Source of the DNA: CAZIAK01 sp964537035
GTDB lineage: Bacteria; Planctomycetota; B15-G4
Direction: 5' to 3'
Length of the DNA stretch: 64,000 nucleotides
Assembly: GCA_964537035.1 (NCBI GenBank)
Contig: CAZIAK010000001.1
Coordinates: 289,647 to 353,646 of the forward strand
The position numbers were made by a program, and so were the translations under genes. Shown here in pieces: positions 17,890 through 28,479 of this stretch. A model generated the notes under the pieces. That model was not told where the DNA came from. It was given only the letters and a program-made list of their open reading frames with translations, and did no database searches. Position 1 is the stretch's first letter. Every line of letters begins with the position of its first letter.

Positions 17890-18865
17890 GCCTGGCCCCC
17901 GGCAGCGGCGGGACCCTGAGGGCCCCGATACCAGGCCACGAAGCGCGCCAGCCCCTCGTCAACGTTCACTGTCGGCGCGTAGCCCAGCTCAGCTCGGGCC
18001 CGGGACACGTCGGCGAAGGTGCGCAACACGTCACCGGGCTGCATGGGCTGCCAGTCGACGACAGGTTCTTTGCCCATGGCCCGTCCGATGGCTGCCACCA
18101 GATCGCGAAGACTGATCGTGGAGGACTCGCCGAGGTTGTAGATGCGAAAGCCCGTGCTCTTGTCGTGAGCCTTGAGCACGCCGTCCATGATGTCGTCGAC
18201 GAAAGTGTAATCGCGCTCGGACGTGCCATCACCGAAGCACGGCACGGGCTGCCCCTGCTCGATCAGGCGCACGAACTTGTGGATGGCCATCTCTGGTCGC
18301 TGACGTGGGCCGTAGACCGTGAAGAAGCGCAGGCAGGCGATGTCCATGCCGTACAGGTGATGAAACGTGTGGCAGGTCAGCTCGTTGCCGCGCTTGGTCG
18401 CCGCGTAAGGAGACACAGGCCCTGAGACGTCGTCGTCCTCATGAAAGGGGACCTTCTCGTTGCCGCCGTAGACAGACGAGCTGCTGCCGAAGACGAACTT
18501 CTGGCAGCCGGCGTTGCGGGCCGCGTCGAGCAGCAGCGACGTGCCTGTGCAGTTGACGTCGTGATACAGCCCTGGGTCTTCAAGAGACGGACGCACCCCC
18601 GCCATAGCCGCCAGGTGAATCACCGACCGCGGCCGCCGCTCCTCGAACAGACGCTTCAGCAGGTCACGCTCGCGGATGTCGCCCTCGACCATGGAGAACC
18701 CGTCTTGGGCACTCAGGGCGGCGGCATGACGTCGCTTGATCGAGGGGTCGTAGAAGTCGTTGAAGTTGTCCAGGCCGACGACTTCGTCACCCCGAGCCAG
18801 CAAGTGGTCGGCAACATGGCTGCCGATGAAACCGGCCGCGCCGGTCAACAAGATGGGACTGCTCA

Positions 18866-18866
<1 letters not shown>
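17886..18866 (-). CDS. NAD-dependent epimerase, UDP-glucuronate 4-epimerase-like
   Basis: A 326-residue extended SDR with TGAAGFIGSHV, the diagnostic LDNFNDFYDPSIKR stretch of UDP-glucuronate 4-epimerases, HLAAMAGVRPSLEDP, GSSSSVYGG, the catalytic SPYAATK and RFFTVYGPRQRPEMA. It should interconvert UDP-glucuronate and UDP-galacturonate. That fits the neighbouring UDP-glucuronate decarboxylase and points to uronic acids or xylose in the polymer. The start overlaps the glmS stop (TAATG). Confidence 0.88.
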
Positions 18867-20701
<1,835 letters not shown>

Positions 20702-20702
20702 G

Positions 20703-21638
20703 TCAGCTGCCCACCTTGCCCTTGAAGTAGTCGAGGGTCTTGGCCAAGCCGTCCGCCAAGACGACCTTCGGCTCCCACTTCAGGATCTCACGGGCTCGGG
20801 TGATGTCCGGGCGGCGCTGTTTCGGATCGTCTTCAGGGAGATCGTGGTAGGTGATCGTCGAACCCGATGCGGTCAGCTCTACGATGGTCTCCGCGAACTC
20901 TTTGATGGTCATCTCGGTGGGGTTGCCGATGTTGACAGGGTAGGGCTCATCGCTCTCGGACAAACGCCAGATGCCGTCGATCAGATCGTCGACGAAGCAG
21001 AACGAGCGGGTCTGTGAACCGTCGCCGAAGACGGTGATGTCCTCGCCTCGGAGCGCCTGGCCCATGAAGGCGGGCAGGGCTCGACCGTCGTTGAGGCGCA
21101 TCCGCGGACCATAGGTGTTGAAGATGCGCACGATGCGCGTCTCCAGCCCATGAAAGCGATGGTAGGCCATGACCATGGCCTCGCTGAAACGCTTGGCCTC
21201 GTCGTAGACGCCCCGAGGACCCACCGGGTTCACGTTGCCCCAGTAGCTCTCTCTCTGGGGATGCTCAAGGGGGTCGCCGTAGCACTCGCTCGTAGAGGCC
21301 ATGACGAAGCGGGCACCCTTCGCGTGGGCGAGGCCCAAGGCCTTGTGCGTACCCAGGGAGCCCACCTTGAGCGTGGGAATCGGCATCTCAAGGTAGTCGA
21401 TGGGACTGGCCGGCGAAGCGAAGTGGAAGACGCGATGCACCTCACCCGGCACATGGATGAAGTCGGTGACGTCGATTTTCACGAATGTGAACTTGCCGGT
21501 CTCGAACAGGTGCTCGATGTTGGCCATGTCGCCGGTGCTGAGGTTGTCCATGCAGACAACGTCCCAGCCCTCAGCGATGAGTCGCTCGCACAGATGCGAG
21601 CCCAGAAAACCCGCACCACCGGTGACGACTGCCCTCAT
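20703..21638 (-). CDS. UDP-glucuronate decarboxylase (UDP-xylose synthase)
   Basis: A 311-residue SDR that decarboxylates UDP-glucuronate to UDP-xylose. Family marks are TGGAGFLGSHLCERL, DNLSTGDMANIEHL, HFASPASPIDY, STSECYGDP, the catalytic YDEAKRFSEA and RIFNTYGPRMR. The start at 21638 is supported by AAGGAG eight bases upstream (21647-21652); an upstream extension of the frame is open but is low-complexity Thr/Arg/Pro sequence. It is the first gene of the run toward glmS. The enzyme UDP-glucose dehydrogenase, which would make its substrate, is not in the window. Confidence 0.92.
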   Translation of the reverse strand: MRAVVTGGAGFLGSHLCERLIAEGWDVVCMDNLSTGDMANIEHLFETGKFTFVKIDVTDFIHVPGEVHRVFHFASPASPIDYLEMPIPTLKVGSLGTHKALGLAHAKGARFVMASTSECYGDPLEHPQRESYWGNVNPVGPRGVYDEAKRFSEAMVMAYHRFHGLETRIVRIFNTYGPRMRLNDGRALPAFMGQALRGEDITVFGDGSQTRSFCFVDDLIDGIWRLSESDEPYPVNIGNPTEMTIKEFAETIVELTASGSTITYHDLPEDDPKQRRPDITRAREILKWEPKVVLADGLAKTLDYFKGKVGS

Positions 21639-21646
21639 GTCTTGAA

Positions 21647-21652
21647 CTCCTT
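21647..21652 (-). promoter_or_regulatory. Shine-Dalgarno AAGGAG
   Basis: AAGGAG on the minus strand, eight bases before the ATG at 21638, fixes the start of the UDP-glucuronate decarboxylase. It is one of the few near-perfect ribosome-binding sites in this stretch, where most genes rely on overlaps. Confidence 0.75.
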
Positions 21653-21690
21653 GAATCGATTCGTGTCTTGTCGTTGTGGCCGTCGCCAGA

Positions 21691-23052
21691 TCAGCGGTTG
21701 TCTTCAGGATCGTCGGACGCCTCGCCCTCAGGCGCTGTATCGTCAGGTTCGGAACCTTCGTCGGCAGCGGGTGCTGGTCCGTCGTCGCTGTCTGGTTCTG
21801 CAGCGGCCTCCTCCGGAGGGTCGCCAGCTGAATCATCGGCAGAAGGGGGCGCTTCACCAGAGGCGGGATCATCAGCCGTCTGGCCTGCGTCAGCTGTCAG
21901 GCGCTCGTACTCTGCCAGCACGGCGGGCGAGACCCAGAAGCTCAGGGCTTCCAGGTCTTCGGCGGAATGACCCTTCCGCCGGGCCGTGACGTAATCGTCA
22001 AAGGTGATCGCCGTCATGCCGGGGGGCGGGGAGGGGTTCAGGCTCGCTTCGGCGCCGGCCACATCGTCACCACCGACGAGCCCAGGATCGAAGGGCTCTC
22101 CAGCGCCCTGCAGCAGGGAAGGCGCCCCTCGCCTCAGCCGCTCGAAGACCATGCTTGTGCCCGCGGGGATCCTCGCCCGCACTCCGCCCACGGTGAACGC
22201 CGCCTTGTTGTCCTCCGTGGCGTGGGACGTCACCACCAAGCGCTGGGCGTCGTGCTCGACCTCAAGGGGGCCCAGCTCGCGCAGAGTCAGCCCGGCCCAG
22301 GATGCGTCGGCAGGGCCCAGCCGCCGGGTCCGCTGGCGGAAATATGGCAGGCCCACCTCATCACCGCGAGCCAAGGTCAGCACGCCCCTACCGCTCTCAA
22401 CCGAGGAGGCTGCCTCCTGAGTCATCTGTCCACGCACCAAGACGGGATTCCCGCCCTCGTTGCGAATGCTCAAGCGCCCAGGGACCACCCGGACAGTGAT
22501 CCGACCGTCGATGAACTCTGCCTCGGTGCCACCGGGCAGCAAGCAGACGATCTTGCGCCCCCCCGAGGTCAGCTCGGCCGTGGTCAACAGGGGGAAGCGC
22601 AGCTCGTCCACGACCTCGCCGCCGCGCCGCTTGCCCAGGGCGTGAATGATCAGATGTCCCGACGCGTACATCTCCAGCTGCCCGCCCTCAGCCAGGACCA
22701 CAGAGGTGTGACCGCTGGGCCCCTGCTCGACCTCGTCCCCGGCTGACAGCTCGACACGGGGGTCGAAGAAGTAGAGCACCCGCTCGCTGCCGTCCGCTGC
22801 GAATCGGACGGCCACTGAGTCATTCAACCTGCGAGCGATGACGGTCTCGGCCTCGCTGGCTGGGGGCGCCGCTTCGTCCCGACCCTCTTGAGCCGGCTCG
22901 GCCGCTGCAGGTGTGGGTGTCCCTTGGCTTTCTTCAGCGGCCTCGGGCGCCGAGGGCTCGGGCGCGTCCCGACCCTCTTGAGCCAGGGCCTGCTGAGGCC
23001 AGCTGATCAACAAGGCCAGAGCACACCCCAGACCCAGGCCGCGGCCACTCAC
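21691..23052 (-). CDS. Exported FecR-like protein with acidic Pro/Glu-rich ends
   Basis: A 453-residue protein with a signal peptide (hydrophobic LGCALALLISWPQQALAQ). After a Pro/Ala/Glu-rich linker comes a beta-rich region resembling a FecR/DUF4880-type jelly roll (VRVVPGRLSIRNEGGNP, SGRGVLTLARGDEVGL). The last 80 residues are Asp/Glu/Pro/Ser-rich and probably disordered. No enzymatic motif is visible. Its start overlaps the accC stop by 4 bp, so it may be expressed with the acc operon, although its position before the nucleotide-sugar genes suggests an envelope role. Function unknown; the FecR-like fold is my reading of the pattern only. Confidence 0.6.
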   Translation of the reverse strand: MSGRGLGLGCALALLISWPQQALAQEGRDAPEPSAPEAAEESQGTPTPAAAEPAQEGRDEAAPPASEAETVIARRLNDSVAVRFAADGSERVLYFFDPRVELSAGDEVEQGPSGHTSVVLAEGGQLEMYASGHLIIHALGKRRGGEVVDELRFPLLTTAELTSGGRKIVCLLPGGTEAEFIDGRITVRVVPGRLSIRNEGGNPVLVRGQMTQEAASSVESGRGVLTLARGDEVGLPYFRQRTRRLGPADASWAGLTLRELGPLEVEHDAQRLVVTSHATEDNKAAFTVGGVRARIPAGTSMVFERLRRGAPSLLQGAGEPFDPGLVGGDDVAGAEASLNPSPPPGMTAITFDDYVTARRKGHSAEDLEALSFWVSPAVLAEYERLTADAGQTADDPASGEAPPSADDSAGDPPEEAAAEPDSDDGPAPAADEGSEPDDTAPEGEASDDPEDNR

Positions 23053-24404
23053 GACGAGTCCCCTGGCCGCTCCATGGTGGGGATGAACGACGTGTCGTAG
23101 TCGCCAGCCCGAAAACGGGGGTCATCGAGGATCTCGTGATGGAAGGGCACGGTCGTGGAGATGCCTTCAATCACACACTCGTCCAAGGCCATGTGCATGC
23201 GCCGAATGGCCTCGTCTCGTGTGGGCGCGTGGACCACGAGCTTGCCAATCATGGAGTCATAATGAGGCGAGATGGTGTAGCCGCCGTAGGCGTGGCTGTC
23301 GAAACGCACGCCCATGCCGCCGGGCTGGAACAGGCGCCGGATCTTGCCGCAGGACGGCCTGAAGCCATGGGACACATCTTCGGCGTTGATGCGGCACTCG
23401 ATGGAAGCGCCTTCCATGGTGATGTCCTCCTGCCCGAACGACAGAGGCATGCCCGCGGCGATCTTGATCTGCTCCTCGACGATCTCGACGCCCGTCACCA
23501 TCTCGGTCACAGGGTGTTCGACCTGCACCCGGGCGTTGAGCTCCATGAAGTAGAACCGCCGGCGGTCGTCCACGAGGAACTCGACGGTTCCGGCATTGAC
23601 GTACCCAGCCTTGCGGCACAGATCGATGGCGGCCTTGCCCATGCGATCCCTCAGCTCGGCATCGAGCGCCACCGAAGGGGACTCCTCGAGGAGCTTCTGG
23701 TGACGACGCTGAATCGAACACTCACGCTCGCCCAGATGCACCAGGTTGCCGTGGGTGTCACCGATGATCTGGATCTCGACATGCCGAGGGCCGGTGACCA
23801 GGCGCTCGATGTAGACATCAGGATTGCCGAAGGCCACGTCGGCTTCGGTGCGGGCGGCGTTGAAGGCCACCGACAACTCGTTCGGCGCCAACACCGGGCG
23901 CATGCCCCGCCCACCCCCGCCAGCGGTGGCCTTGACCATGACCGGGTAGCCGATCTCTTCAGCCAGCACCCGGGCCGCCTCTTCGGTGGGCACGATGCCG
24001 TCACTGCCGGGCACGATGGGCACGTCGGCCGCCCGGGCCATGGCTCGCGCGGTATTCTTGTCCCCCATCTGGGCGATCACCTCAGCAGGCGGGCCGATGA
24101 AGGTGAAACCGCAGGCCTCGACCATCTCGACAAAGCGGCTGTTCTCGCTGAGAAAGCCGTAGCCAGGGTGGATGGCGTCGGAGTCGGTGATCTCCGCGGC
24201 CGCAATCACCCGATTTGTGTCGAGGTAGCTCTTCGCAGGAGAGGCGGCGCCAATGCACACCGCCTCGTCTGCCAGGTCAAGATAGCTGGCGTCACGATCG
24301 GCTTCTGAGTAGATCGCCACCGACTCAAGGCCCAGGGCCTTGCAGGCGCGAATGACCCGCAGGGCGATCTCTCCCCGATTGGCAATAAGGACCCGGCGGA
24401 ACAC
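23049..24404 (-). CDS. accC: Acetyl-CoA carboxylase, biotin carboxylase subunit
   Basis: A 451-residue ATP-grasp enzyme that carboxylates biotin on AccB with bicarbonate and ATP, the first half-reaction of malonyl-CoA synthesis. The N-terminus RVLIANRGEIALRVIRACK, DAIHPGYGFLSEN, the Gly-rich ATP lid KATAGGGGRGMR, EKLLEESPS-like segment and MELNARVQVEHPVTE are all canonical. Length is standard. It follows accB by 2 bp and overlaps the FecR-like gene by 4 bp. The carboxyltransferase genes accA and accD are not in the window. Confidence 0.97.
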   Translation of the reverse strand: MFRRVLIANRGEIALRVIRACKALGLESVAIYSEADRDASYLDLADEAVCIGAASPAKSYLDTNRVIAAAEITDSDAIHPGYGFLSENSRFVEMVEACGFTFIGPPAEVIAQMGDKNTARAMARAADVPIVPGSDGIVPTEEAARVLAEEIGYPVMVKATAGGGGRGMRPVLAPNELSVAFNAARTEADVAFGNPDVYIERLVTGPRHVEIQIIGDTHGNLVHLGERECSIQRRHQKLLEESPSVALDAELRDRMGKAAIDLCRKAGYVNAGTVEFLVDDRRRFYFMELNARVQVEHPVTEMVTGVEIVEEQIKIAAGMPLSFGQEDITMEGASIECRINAEDVSHGFRPSCGKIRRLFQPGGMGVRFDSHAYGGYTISPHYDSMIGKLVVHAPTRDEAIRRMHMALDECVIEGISTTVPFHHEILDDPRFRAGDYDTSFIPTMERPGDSS

Positions 24405-24406
24405 GT

Positions 24407-25150
24407 TCAGCGCAGCCGGAGGAGCATCAGGGTCTGGCCAAATTCGACGGCTTCGCCGTTCTCGACCTCGATGGAGACGACTTCACCCGCCATGTCTGGC
24501 GTGATCTCGTTCATCACCTTCATGGCCTCGATGATGCAGACCGGCGAGGAGGTGTCGACCTTGTCGGAGACGCTCACGAACGCAGCCGCCTCAGGAGACG
24601 GCGCACGGTAGAAGGTACCGACCATGGGCGACACAAAGGCGTGCAGGCTCTCGTCAACCGGCTCGCTTGCCGCAGCTTCCACAGGCGCGGCCGGCGTCGA
24701 GGATGACGCCAGCGGGGCAGCCGCCGGAGTGCCAGCCACTGCGCCCTGAGTGAGGCCAGGCACGCCACCCCGGGAGACGTGGATCTCCTTGGAGCCGTCA
24801 GCCTCCACCGCGTAGCTCACGTCGATGAGACCGTGCTCTTCCATGAGCTGGGCCAGGGCCTCGACCTCGCTGAGCAGGCCACGCTTGGGCGTCACCGCTG
24901 CCGCTTTCGTCGACTTCCTGGCGCTGGTCTTGCGGGCAGCCTTGCGAGTGGCCTTGCGCACCGCCGCCGCTGACCTGGGAGCGGCCGTGCGCGCCGTCGC
25001 CTTCTTGGCCTTGGAGCGGGGCTTGGCACTGCCGCCCGCGCTCTTCACAACGCGCGGTGCAGTCGAGACCTTGGTGGTCTTCTTGCGTTGACCGGCCTTC
25101 TTCTTGGCTGGCGTTGCTTTGCGTCCGGTCTGCTTCTTGCGTGCTGCCAC
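24407..25150 (-). CDS. accB: Biotin carboxyl carrier protein with histone-H1-like N-terminal extension
   Basis: A 247-residue AccB homologue. The C-terminal 155 or so residues are a normal BCCP: the start LLSEVEALAQLMEEHGL, an Ala/Pro linker, and the biotinyl domain with PMVGTFYRAPSP and the biotinylation site EAMKVMNEI. The first 90 residues are an extra module of Lys, Ala, Arg, Thr and Ser (phrases such as KKAGQRKKTTK and RKAARKTSARKSTKAA) that resembles the tail of bacterial histone-H1-like proteins. The BCCP function is secure. The basic tail could bind nucleic acid or other polyanions, but this is inference. It lies between efp and accC. Confidence 0.92.
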   Translation of the reverse strand: MAARKKQTGRKATPAKKKAGQRKKTTKVSTAPRVVKSAGGSAKPRSKAKKATARTAAPRSAAAVRKATRKAARKTSARKSTKAAAVTPKRGLLSEVEALAQLMEEHGLIDVSYAVEADGSKEIHVSRGGVPGLTQGAVAGTPAAAPLASSSTPAAPVEAAASEPVDESLHAFVSPMVGTFYRAPSPEAAAFVSVSDKVDTSSPVCIIEAMKVMNEITPDMAGEVVSIEVENGEAVEFGQTLMLLRLR

Positions 25151-25202
25151 GGAAGAGATCCTCTGGGTGGTTCGTAGAAAGGGTCCAGCGCGAAGGACGA
25201 CG

Positions 25203-25778
25203 TTACTCGGGGGCGCTCACCCGCTCGGAGTACGTACCCACTCGGGTGTCGACCTTGATCCACTCGCCCTGGTTCAGATAGACGGGAACTTGCACCACCG
25301 TGCCTGTGTCAAGAGTCGCAGGCTTGGTGCCACCTTGAGCTGTGCTGCCCTTGACCCACTGAGTGGTCTCGACCACTTCAAAGATCATGTGGTCGGGGAG
25401 CGCGATGGAGATGACCTCGCCATCGCAGACCTTGAACTTGCACACGGTGTTCTCCTTGAGAAAGGGGAGCATCGGTGCCACCAGATCTTCATCGACAGGG
25501 GACTGGTCATAGGTCTCGGGGTCCATGAACACGAAGGCGCTGCCGTCCCTGTACAGGTACTCCATCTCGACCTTGTCGACCATCACCTGCTCGACCTTGT
25601 CCTTCGAGTCGTAGGTGATCTCTTTGATTGCGCCCGTCTTGGTGTTCTTCAGTCTCGTGCGCACGAAGGCGCCACCCTTGCCGGGCTTGACGAACTGATA
25701 GCTGACAATGTCGAACAACTGACCGTCGACCCGCAGGGTCATGCCGTTGTTGAACTGGTTTGTGGAGATCGTGACCAT
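25203..25778 (-). CDS. efp: Elongation factor P
   Basis: A 191-residue translation factor that rescues ribosomes stalled at polyproline. Three beta-barrel domains are expected from the length. The tip loop KPGKGGAF places a Lys at position 34, the usual site of lysyl or other modification. The C-terminus IKVDTRVGTYSERV is conserved. I chose the ATG at 25778 because MVTISTNQFNNGMTLRVDG aligns with the EF-P N-terminus; a 19-residue upstream extension is open but has no counterpart in the family. It is upstream of accB and accC, a common bacterial order. The EF-P modifying enzymes are not seen here. Confidence 0.96.
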   Translation of the reverse strand: MVTISTNQFNNGMTLRVDGQLFDIVSYQFVKPGKGGAFVRTRLKNTKTGAIKEITYDSKDKVEQVMVDKVEMEYLYRDGSAFVFMDPETYDQSPVDEDLVAPMLPFLKENTVCKFKVCDGEVISIALPDHMIFEVVETTQWVKGSTAQGGTKPATLDTGTVVQVPVYLNQGEWIKVDTRVGTYSERVSAPE

Positions 25779-25853
25779 GAATGGGCGTCGTCCGGGGATG
25801 TGGCTATTCGGGCCATTGAACCGGCCGTCCCCCACCGAATCAACAGGGGTGGG

Positions 25854-27347
25854 TCAGGCCGAGGGCTGCTCAACCGCTGGACGGCCCAGCACCAGGGGAG
25901 AGGCCAGAAGCGCCATGCAGATGGCCAACGGAGCGATGTGGAGCAATAGGCGGCTCATTGTCAGGCGCATCAGGAACCAGACCACGTGCTGTTGCTCGGT
26001 CAGGTCCGGGAGCCCTGGGATGAGATTCGGGCTTCTGGCGATCTCCAGAGCGGCCGGGCTGCTCCAGGCCGTGACCAGATAGGCGAAGGCGTAGCTACCG
26101 AATTGGAGCACCACCACCACGAACAGGAAGCGCAGGACCGGCCGCTTGAGCAGCCCTCCCCCAGCGATCACAAGAACCACGATCGCCGGCCAGGTGATGT
26201 TCCAGGCCCGCAGATCGAGCATCTCGACCTTCAGGCGCATGAGCACCACCACGACCCGGTCGAGACCTGCCAGCAGGGCCTCCATGTTGAGCTGGGCCAG
26301 ATAGTTCTCATCGGTCGCCGGCAGCCCGGCGGCGATCCGTCCCCAGAGCAGGGCGTAGATCAGGGCAGCCAGACCTGTCACCCCCAGAGCCCTGCGCCAG
26401 CGGGCATGAGGCACCGAGATCAGCAAGGCCAGACCCACCACAGGAATCAGGGGCAAGGCTTCGTTCTTGGTCAAGGTGGCAAAGGCCAGGGCCAGGCCCG
26501 CCTCGAGATGGGCGCGATCCCGCCGACCTTCGAGGGCATCGATCGCCGCCAACCCCAGCCCGGTGATGAACAACGCCAGGGGGATGTCGGCCATGCCGGC
26601 GAACGCACCGGCGCCCGGGGGCGGCGCCATGATGTAGGACACCAGGGGCAGGTGGGCGATCCAGGCCGCACCCAGCGCCGCACAGAGCGGGCCGACGCGG
26701 CGGCACAGAGCGCCATACACCACGGCCACCAGGGACACCGCGAACCAGGGGAAGATGGCCGTGGCCAGGCGGTCGTTGAACTCGCCCGAGACCAGCGCGG
26801 GCAGGTTGGCGATGTGGCTCACCAACGGCGGGTAGCGCTGGTGGGTGAAGCCGAAGTCCGGGTCGGTGGAGATGCGCCCCAGCAAGGTGCCGTCGACGAA
26901 CAGCACCTTGGCCTTGAAGATCCAACGGGTCACCGCGTCGAACTGAAAACTCTGCCGTATCCAACCGGAGCGCACGGCCACGGCGACGCCAAAGGCTGCG
27001 ATGAGCAACAAGGCCACGGTGAGGGCGATGTGCGTCGCCGGCTTGGTGGTCAGCCGCGCCTCGTCGGCCACAGGAGCGCGGGGCGGCGCACCGCGAGCGG
27101 TCAGCAGCAGCAACAACGCAGTGGCCCCGATCAGGCTGCCCAGACTCACGGGCGTGATCAACACACCCACGCTGTCCAGCAACATGGACAAGGCCCCCAC
27201 CAGCCCCAGGCCCAGCATGAGCCCGCGACCGAAGCGTTCGATCCAGCCGCAGGAAGGCCGGCCCAGCAAGGCCCGGTCGAGCAACATGCCCAGGCCCAGG
27301 CAGATCAGCAGGGGCAGTCCCACTGCCATCAGGTCAGCGGCCATCAC
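25854..27347 (-). CDS. Polytopic membrane protein, GT-C glycosyltransferase-like
   Basis: A 497-residue integral membrane protein with about 11-13 hydrophobic segments. A large loop after the third or fourth segment contains DAVTRWIFKAKVLF and DFGFTHQRYPPLVSHIANLP, similar in layout to the first periplasmic loop of PMT/GT39-type mannosyl and arabinosyl transferases, with an acidic residue near its start. A cytoplasmic stretch LTKNEALPLIPV is also typical of that superfamily. It could transfer a sugar from a polyprenyl-phosphate donor in the periplasm. The assignment rests on pattern only. The adjacent small gene lies 5 bp upstream. Confidence 0.6.
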   Translation of the reverse strand: MMAADLMAVGLPLLICLGLGMLLDRALLGRPSCGWIERFGRGLMLGLGLVGALSMLLDSVGVLITPVSLGSLIGATALLLLLTARGAPPRAPVADEARLTTKPATHIALTVALLLIAAFGVAVAVRSGWIRQSFQFDAVTRWIFKAKVLFVDGTLLGRISTDPDFGFTHQRYPPLVSHIANLPALVSGEFNDRLATAIFPWFAVSLVAVVYGALCRRVGPLCAALGAAWIAHLPLVSYIMAPPPGAGAFAGMADIPLALFITGLGLAAIDALEGRRDRAHLEAGLALAFATLTKNEALPLIPVVGLALLISVPHARWRRALGVTGLAALIYALLWGRIAAGLPATDENYLAQLNMEALLAGLDRVVVVLMRLKVEMLDLRAWNITWPAIVVLVIAGGGLLKRPVLRFLFVVVVLQFGSYAFAYLVTAWSSPAALEIARSPNLIPGLPDLTEQQHVVWFLMRLTMSRLLLHIAPLAICMALLASPLVLGRPAVEQPSA

Positions 27348-27352
27348 ACGCC

Positions 27353-27874
27353 CTACCTTCCCGCAGCTTTCTCTGCATCACGGCCCGCCTTGATCGCAGC
27401 CAACTCTTCCTGGGTCATCTCTGACCAGGCGCGCATGTTGGCTCGCAGGACGTGGGTGGTGCCGGGCAGATCGGGGTCTTCGTGGGTGGTACCGCTCTCC
27501 CGCGTACCAAAGGTGTGGCGCAGGGGATAAAGCAAGGCCATCAGGGGCCAGACGTCGTTGCGCACCACGCCTTTGAACTGCACCAGCGAATGCTCGTCCG
27601 CGGTCTCACGGATCTTGTTCAGCTGACGCAACAGGTTCGTCCAGTGCACCCGAAAGACCTCTTGTTCTCGGCCCGGATGGGTGATCGAACGCAACACCGC
27701 TCGCACCGCGTCGGAGTCGGGCCCGGCAGCCAACAGCTGCCGGTCAAGCCTCAGGGCCTCGTAGGGGTCACCGAGCCCGAGCGGGTCGCCACGAACCGTA
27801 TCTGGGACCCAGCGCAGAGCCAGGGACAGCACCACCAGCATGGCCACGACCTGGGTAACAACTTGACGATCCAT
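27353..27874 (-). CDS. Small membrane-anchored protein of unknown function
   Basis: A 173-residue protein with a single N-terminal hydrophobic segment (VVAMLVVLSLALRWV) and a soluble remainder of helical, charged sequence; the C-terminus (MTQEELAAIKAGRDAEKAAG) is a charged helix. I recognise no family. It is transcribed just before the GT-C-like membrane protein (5-bp spacing) and probably forms a two-gene unit with it, so it may be an accessory subunit. Confidence 0.55.
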   Translation of the reverse strand: MDRQVVTQVVAMLVVLSLALRWVPDTVRGDPLGLGDPYEALRLDRQLLAAGPDSDAVRAVLRSITHPGREQEVFRVHWTNLLRQLNKIRETADEHSLVQFKGVVRNDVWPLMALLYPLRHTFGTRESGTTHEDPDLPGTTHVLRANMRAWSEMTQEELAAIKAGRDAEKAAGR

Positions 27875-27963
27875 GGGTCTCTGTCGGGGTGCTTGCCGAG
27901 ACGCCCAGACCGCTCGGGGGTCAAGGCGGCGGGGATCTTAGCATCGCCAGCCGAGGCAGACGA

Positions 27964-28479
27964 TCAACGGCCCGAACCCAGGTCGTCGGCGCAGTCAGCC
28001 ACCGCTCCCGCCAACAGACGCAGACCGTGGCCCACGGCAGGCAGCACAGCCGTGAGGCACTCGACCGCGCCCTTGGGGCTGCCAGGCAGGTTGACCACCA
28101 GCGCTCGGCCCAAGGTGCCCGCTGTCGCCCGAGAGAGGTCGGCAGTTGGCGTCGCCTCCCGAGACCTGGCTCGCATGGCCTCGCCCAGCCCGGGCAGCTC
28201 CCGCTCGATCACAGCTCGGGTGGCTTCGGGGGTCACGTCCCTGGGAGCGATGCCCGTGCCGCCGCTGGTGAGCACCAGGGGCACCTTGGCAGCGGCGTCG
28301 ACGATGGCTTCGGACAACGCCTCGACCTCGTCCGGCACGGCCACCGTCGCCTCAAGGGCGAACCCCGCCTCGGCCAGGGCCGCTGCCACTCCCGCGGCGG
28401 TGGCGTCGCTGCGCTCACCTCTCGAGACCCTGTCAGAAGCCAGGATCAACCGCACCGCCCAGGCCTGGGTCTCGCTCAC
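27964..28479 (-). CDS. moaB: Molybdenum cofactor protein MoaB/MogA
   Basis: A 171-residue MPT adenylyltransferase-family protein. It has the family landmarks LILASDRVSRGERSD, LTSGGTGIAPRDVTPEAT and LVVNLPGSPKGAVECL. The reaction is adenylation of molybdopterin before metal insertion. The start is the GTG at 28479, overlapping the moaC stop as GTGA; the longer open frame upstream is an alternative reading of moaC and should be ignored. Whether it is MoaB or MogA in the strict sense cannot be settled; both share the fold. Confidence 0.88.
   Translation of the reverse strand: MSETQAWAVRLILASDRVSRGERSDATAAGVAAALAEAGFALEATVAVPDEVEALSEAIVDAAAKVPLVLTSGGTGIAPRDVTPEATRAVIERELPGLGEAMRARSREATPTADLSRATAGTLGRALVVNLPGSPKGAVECLTAVLPAVGHGLRLLAGAVADCADDLGSGR

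Noticed and set aside
25986..27530. 514-residue + strand frame opposite the GT-C-like membrane protein
   Set aside because: Gln/His/Gly-rich antisense of Leu/Ala codons; no membrane segments or domain.
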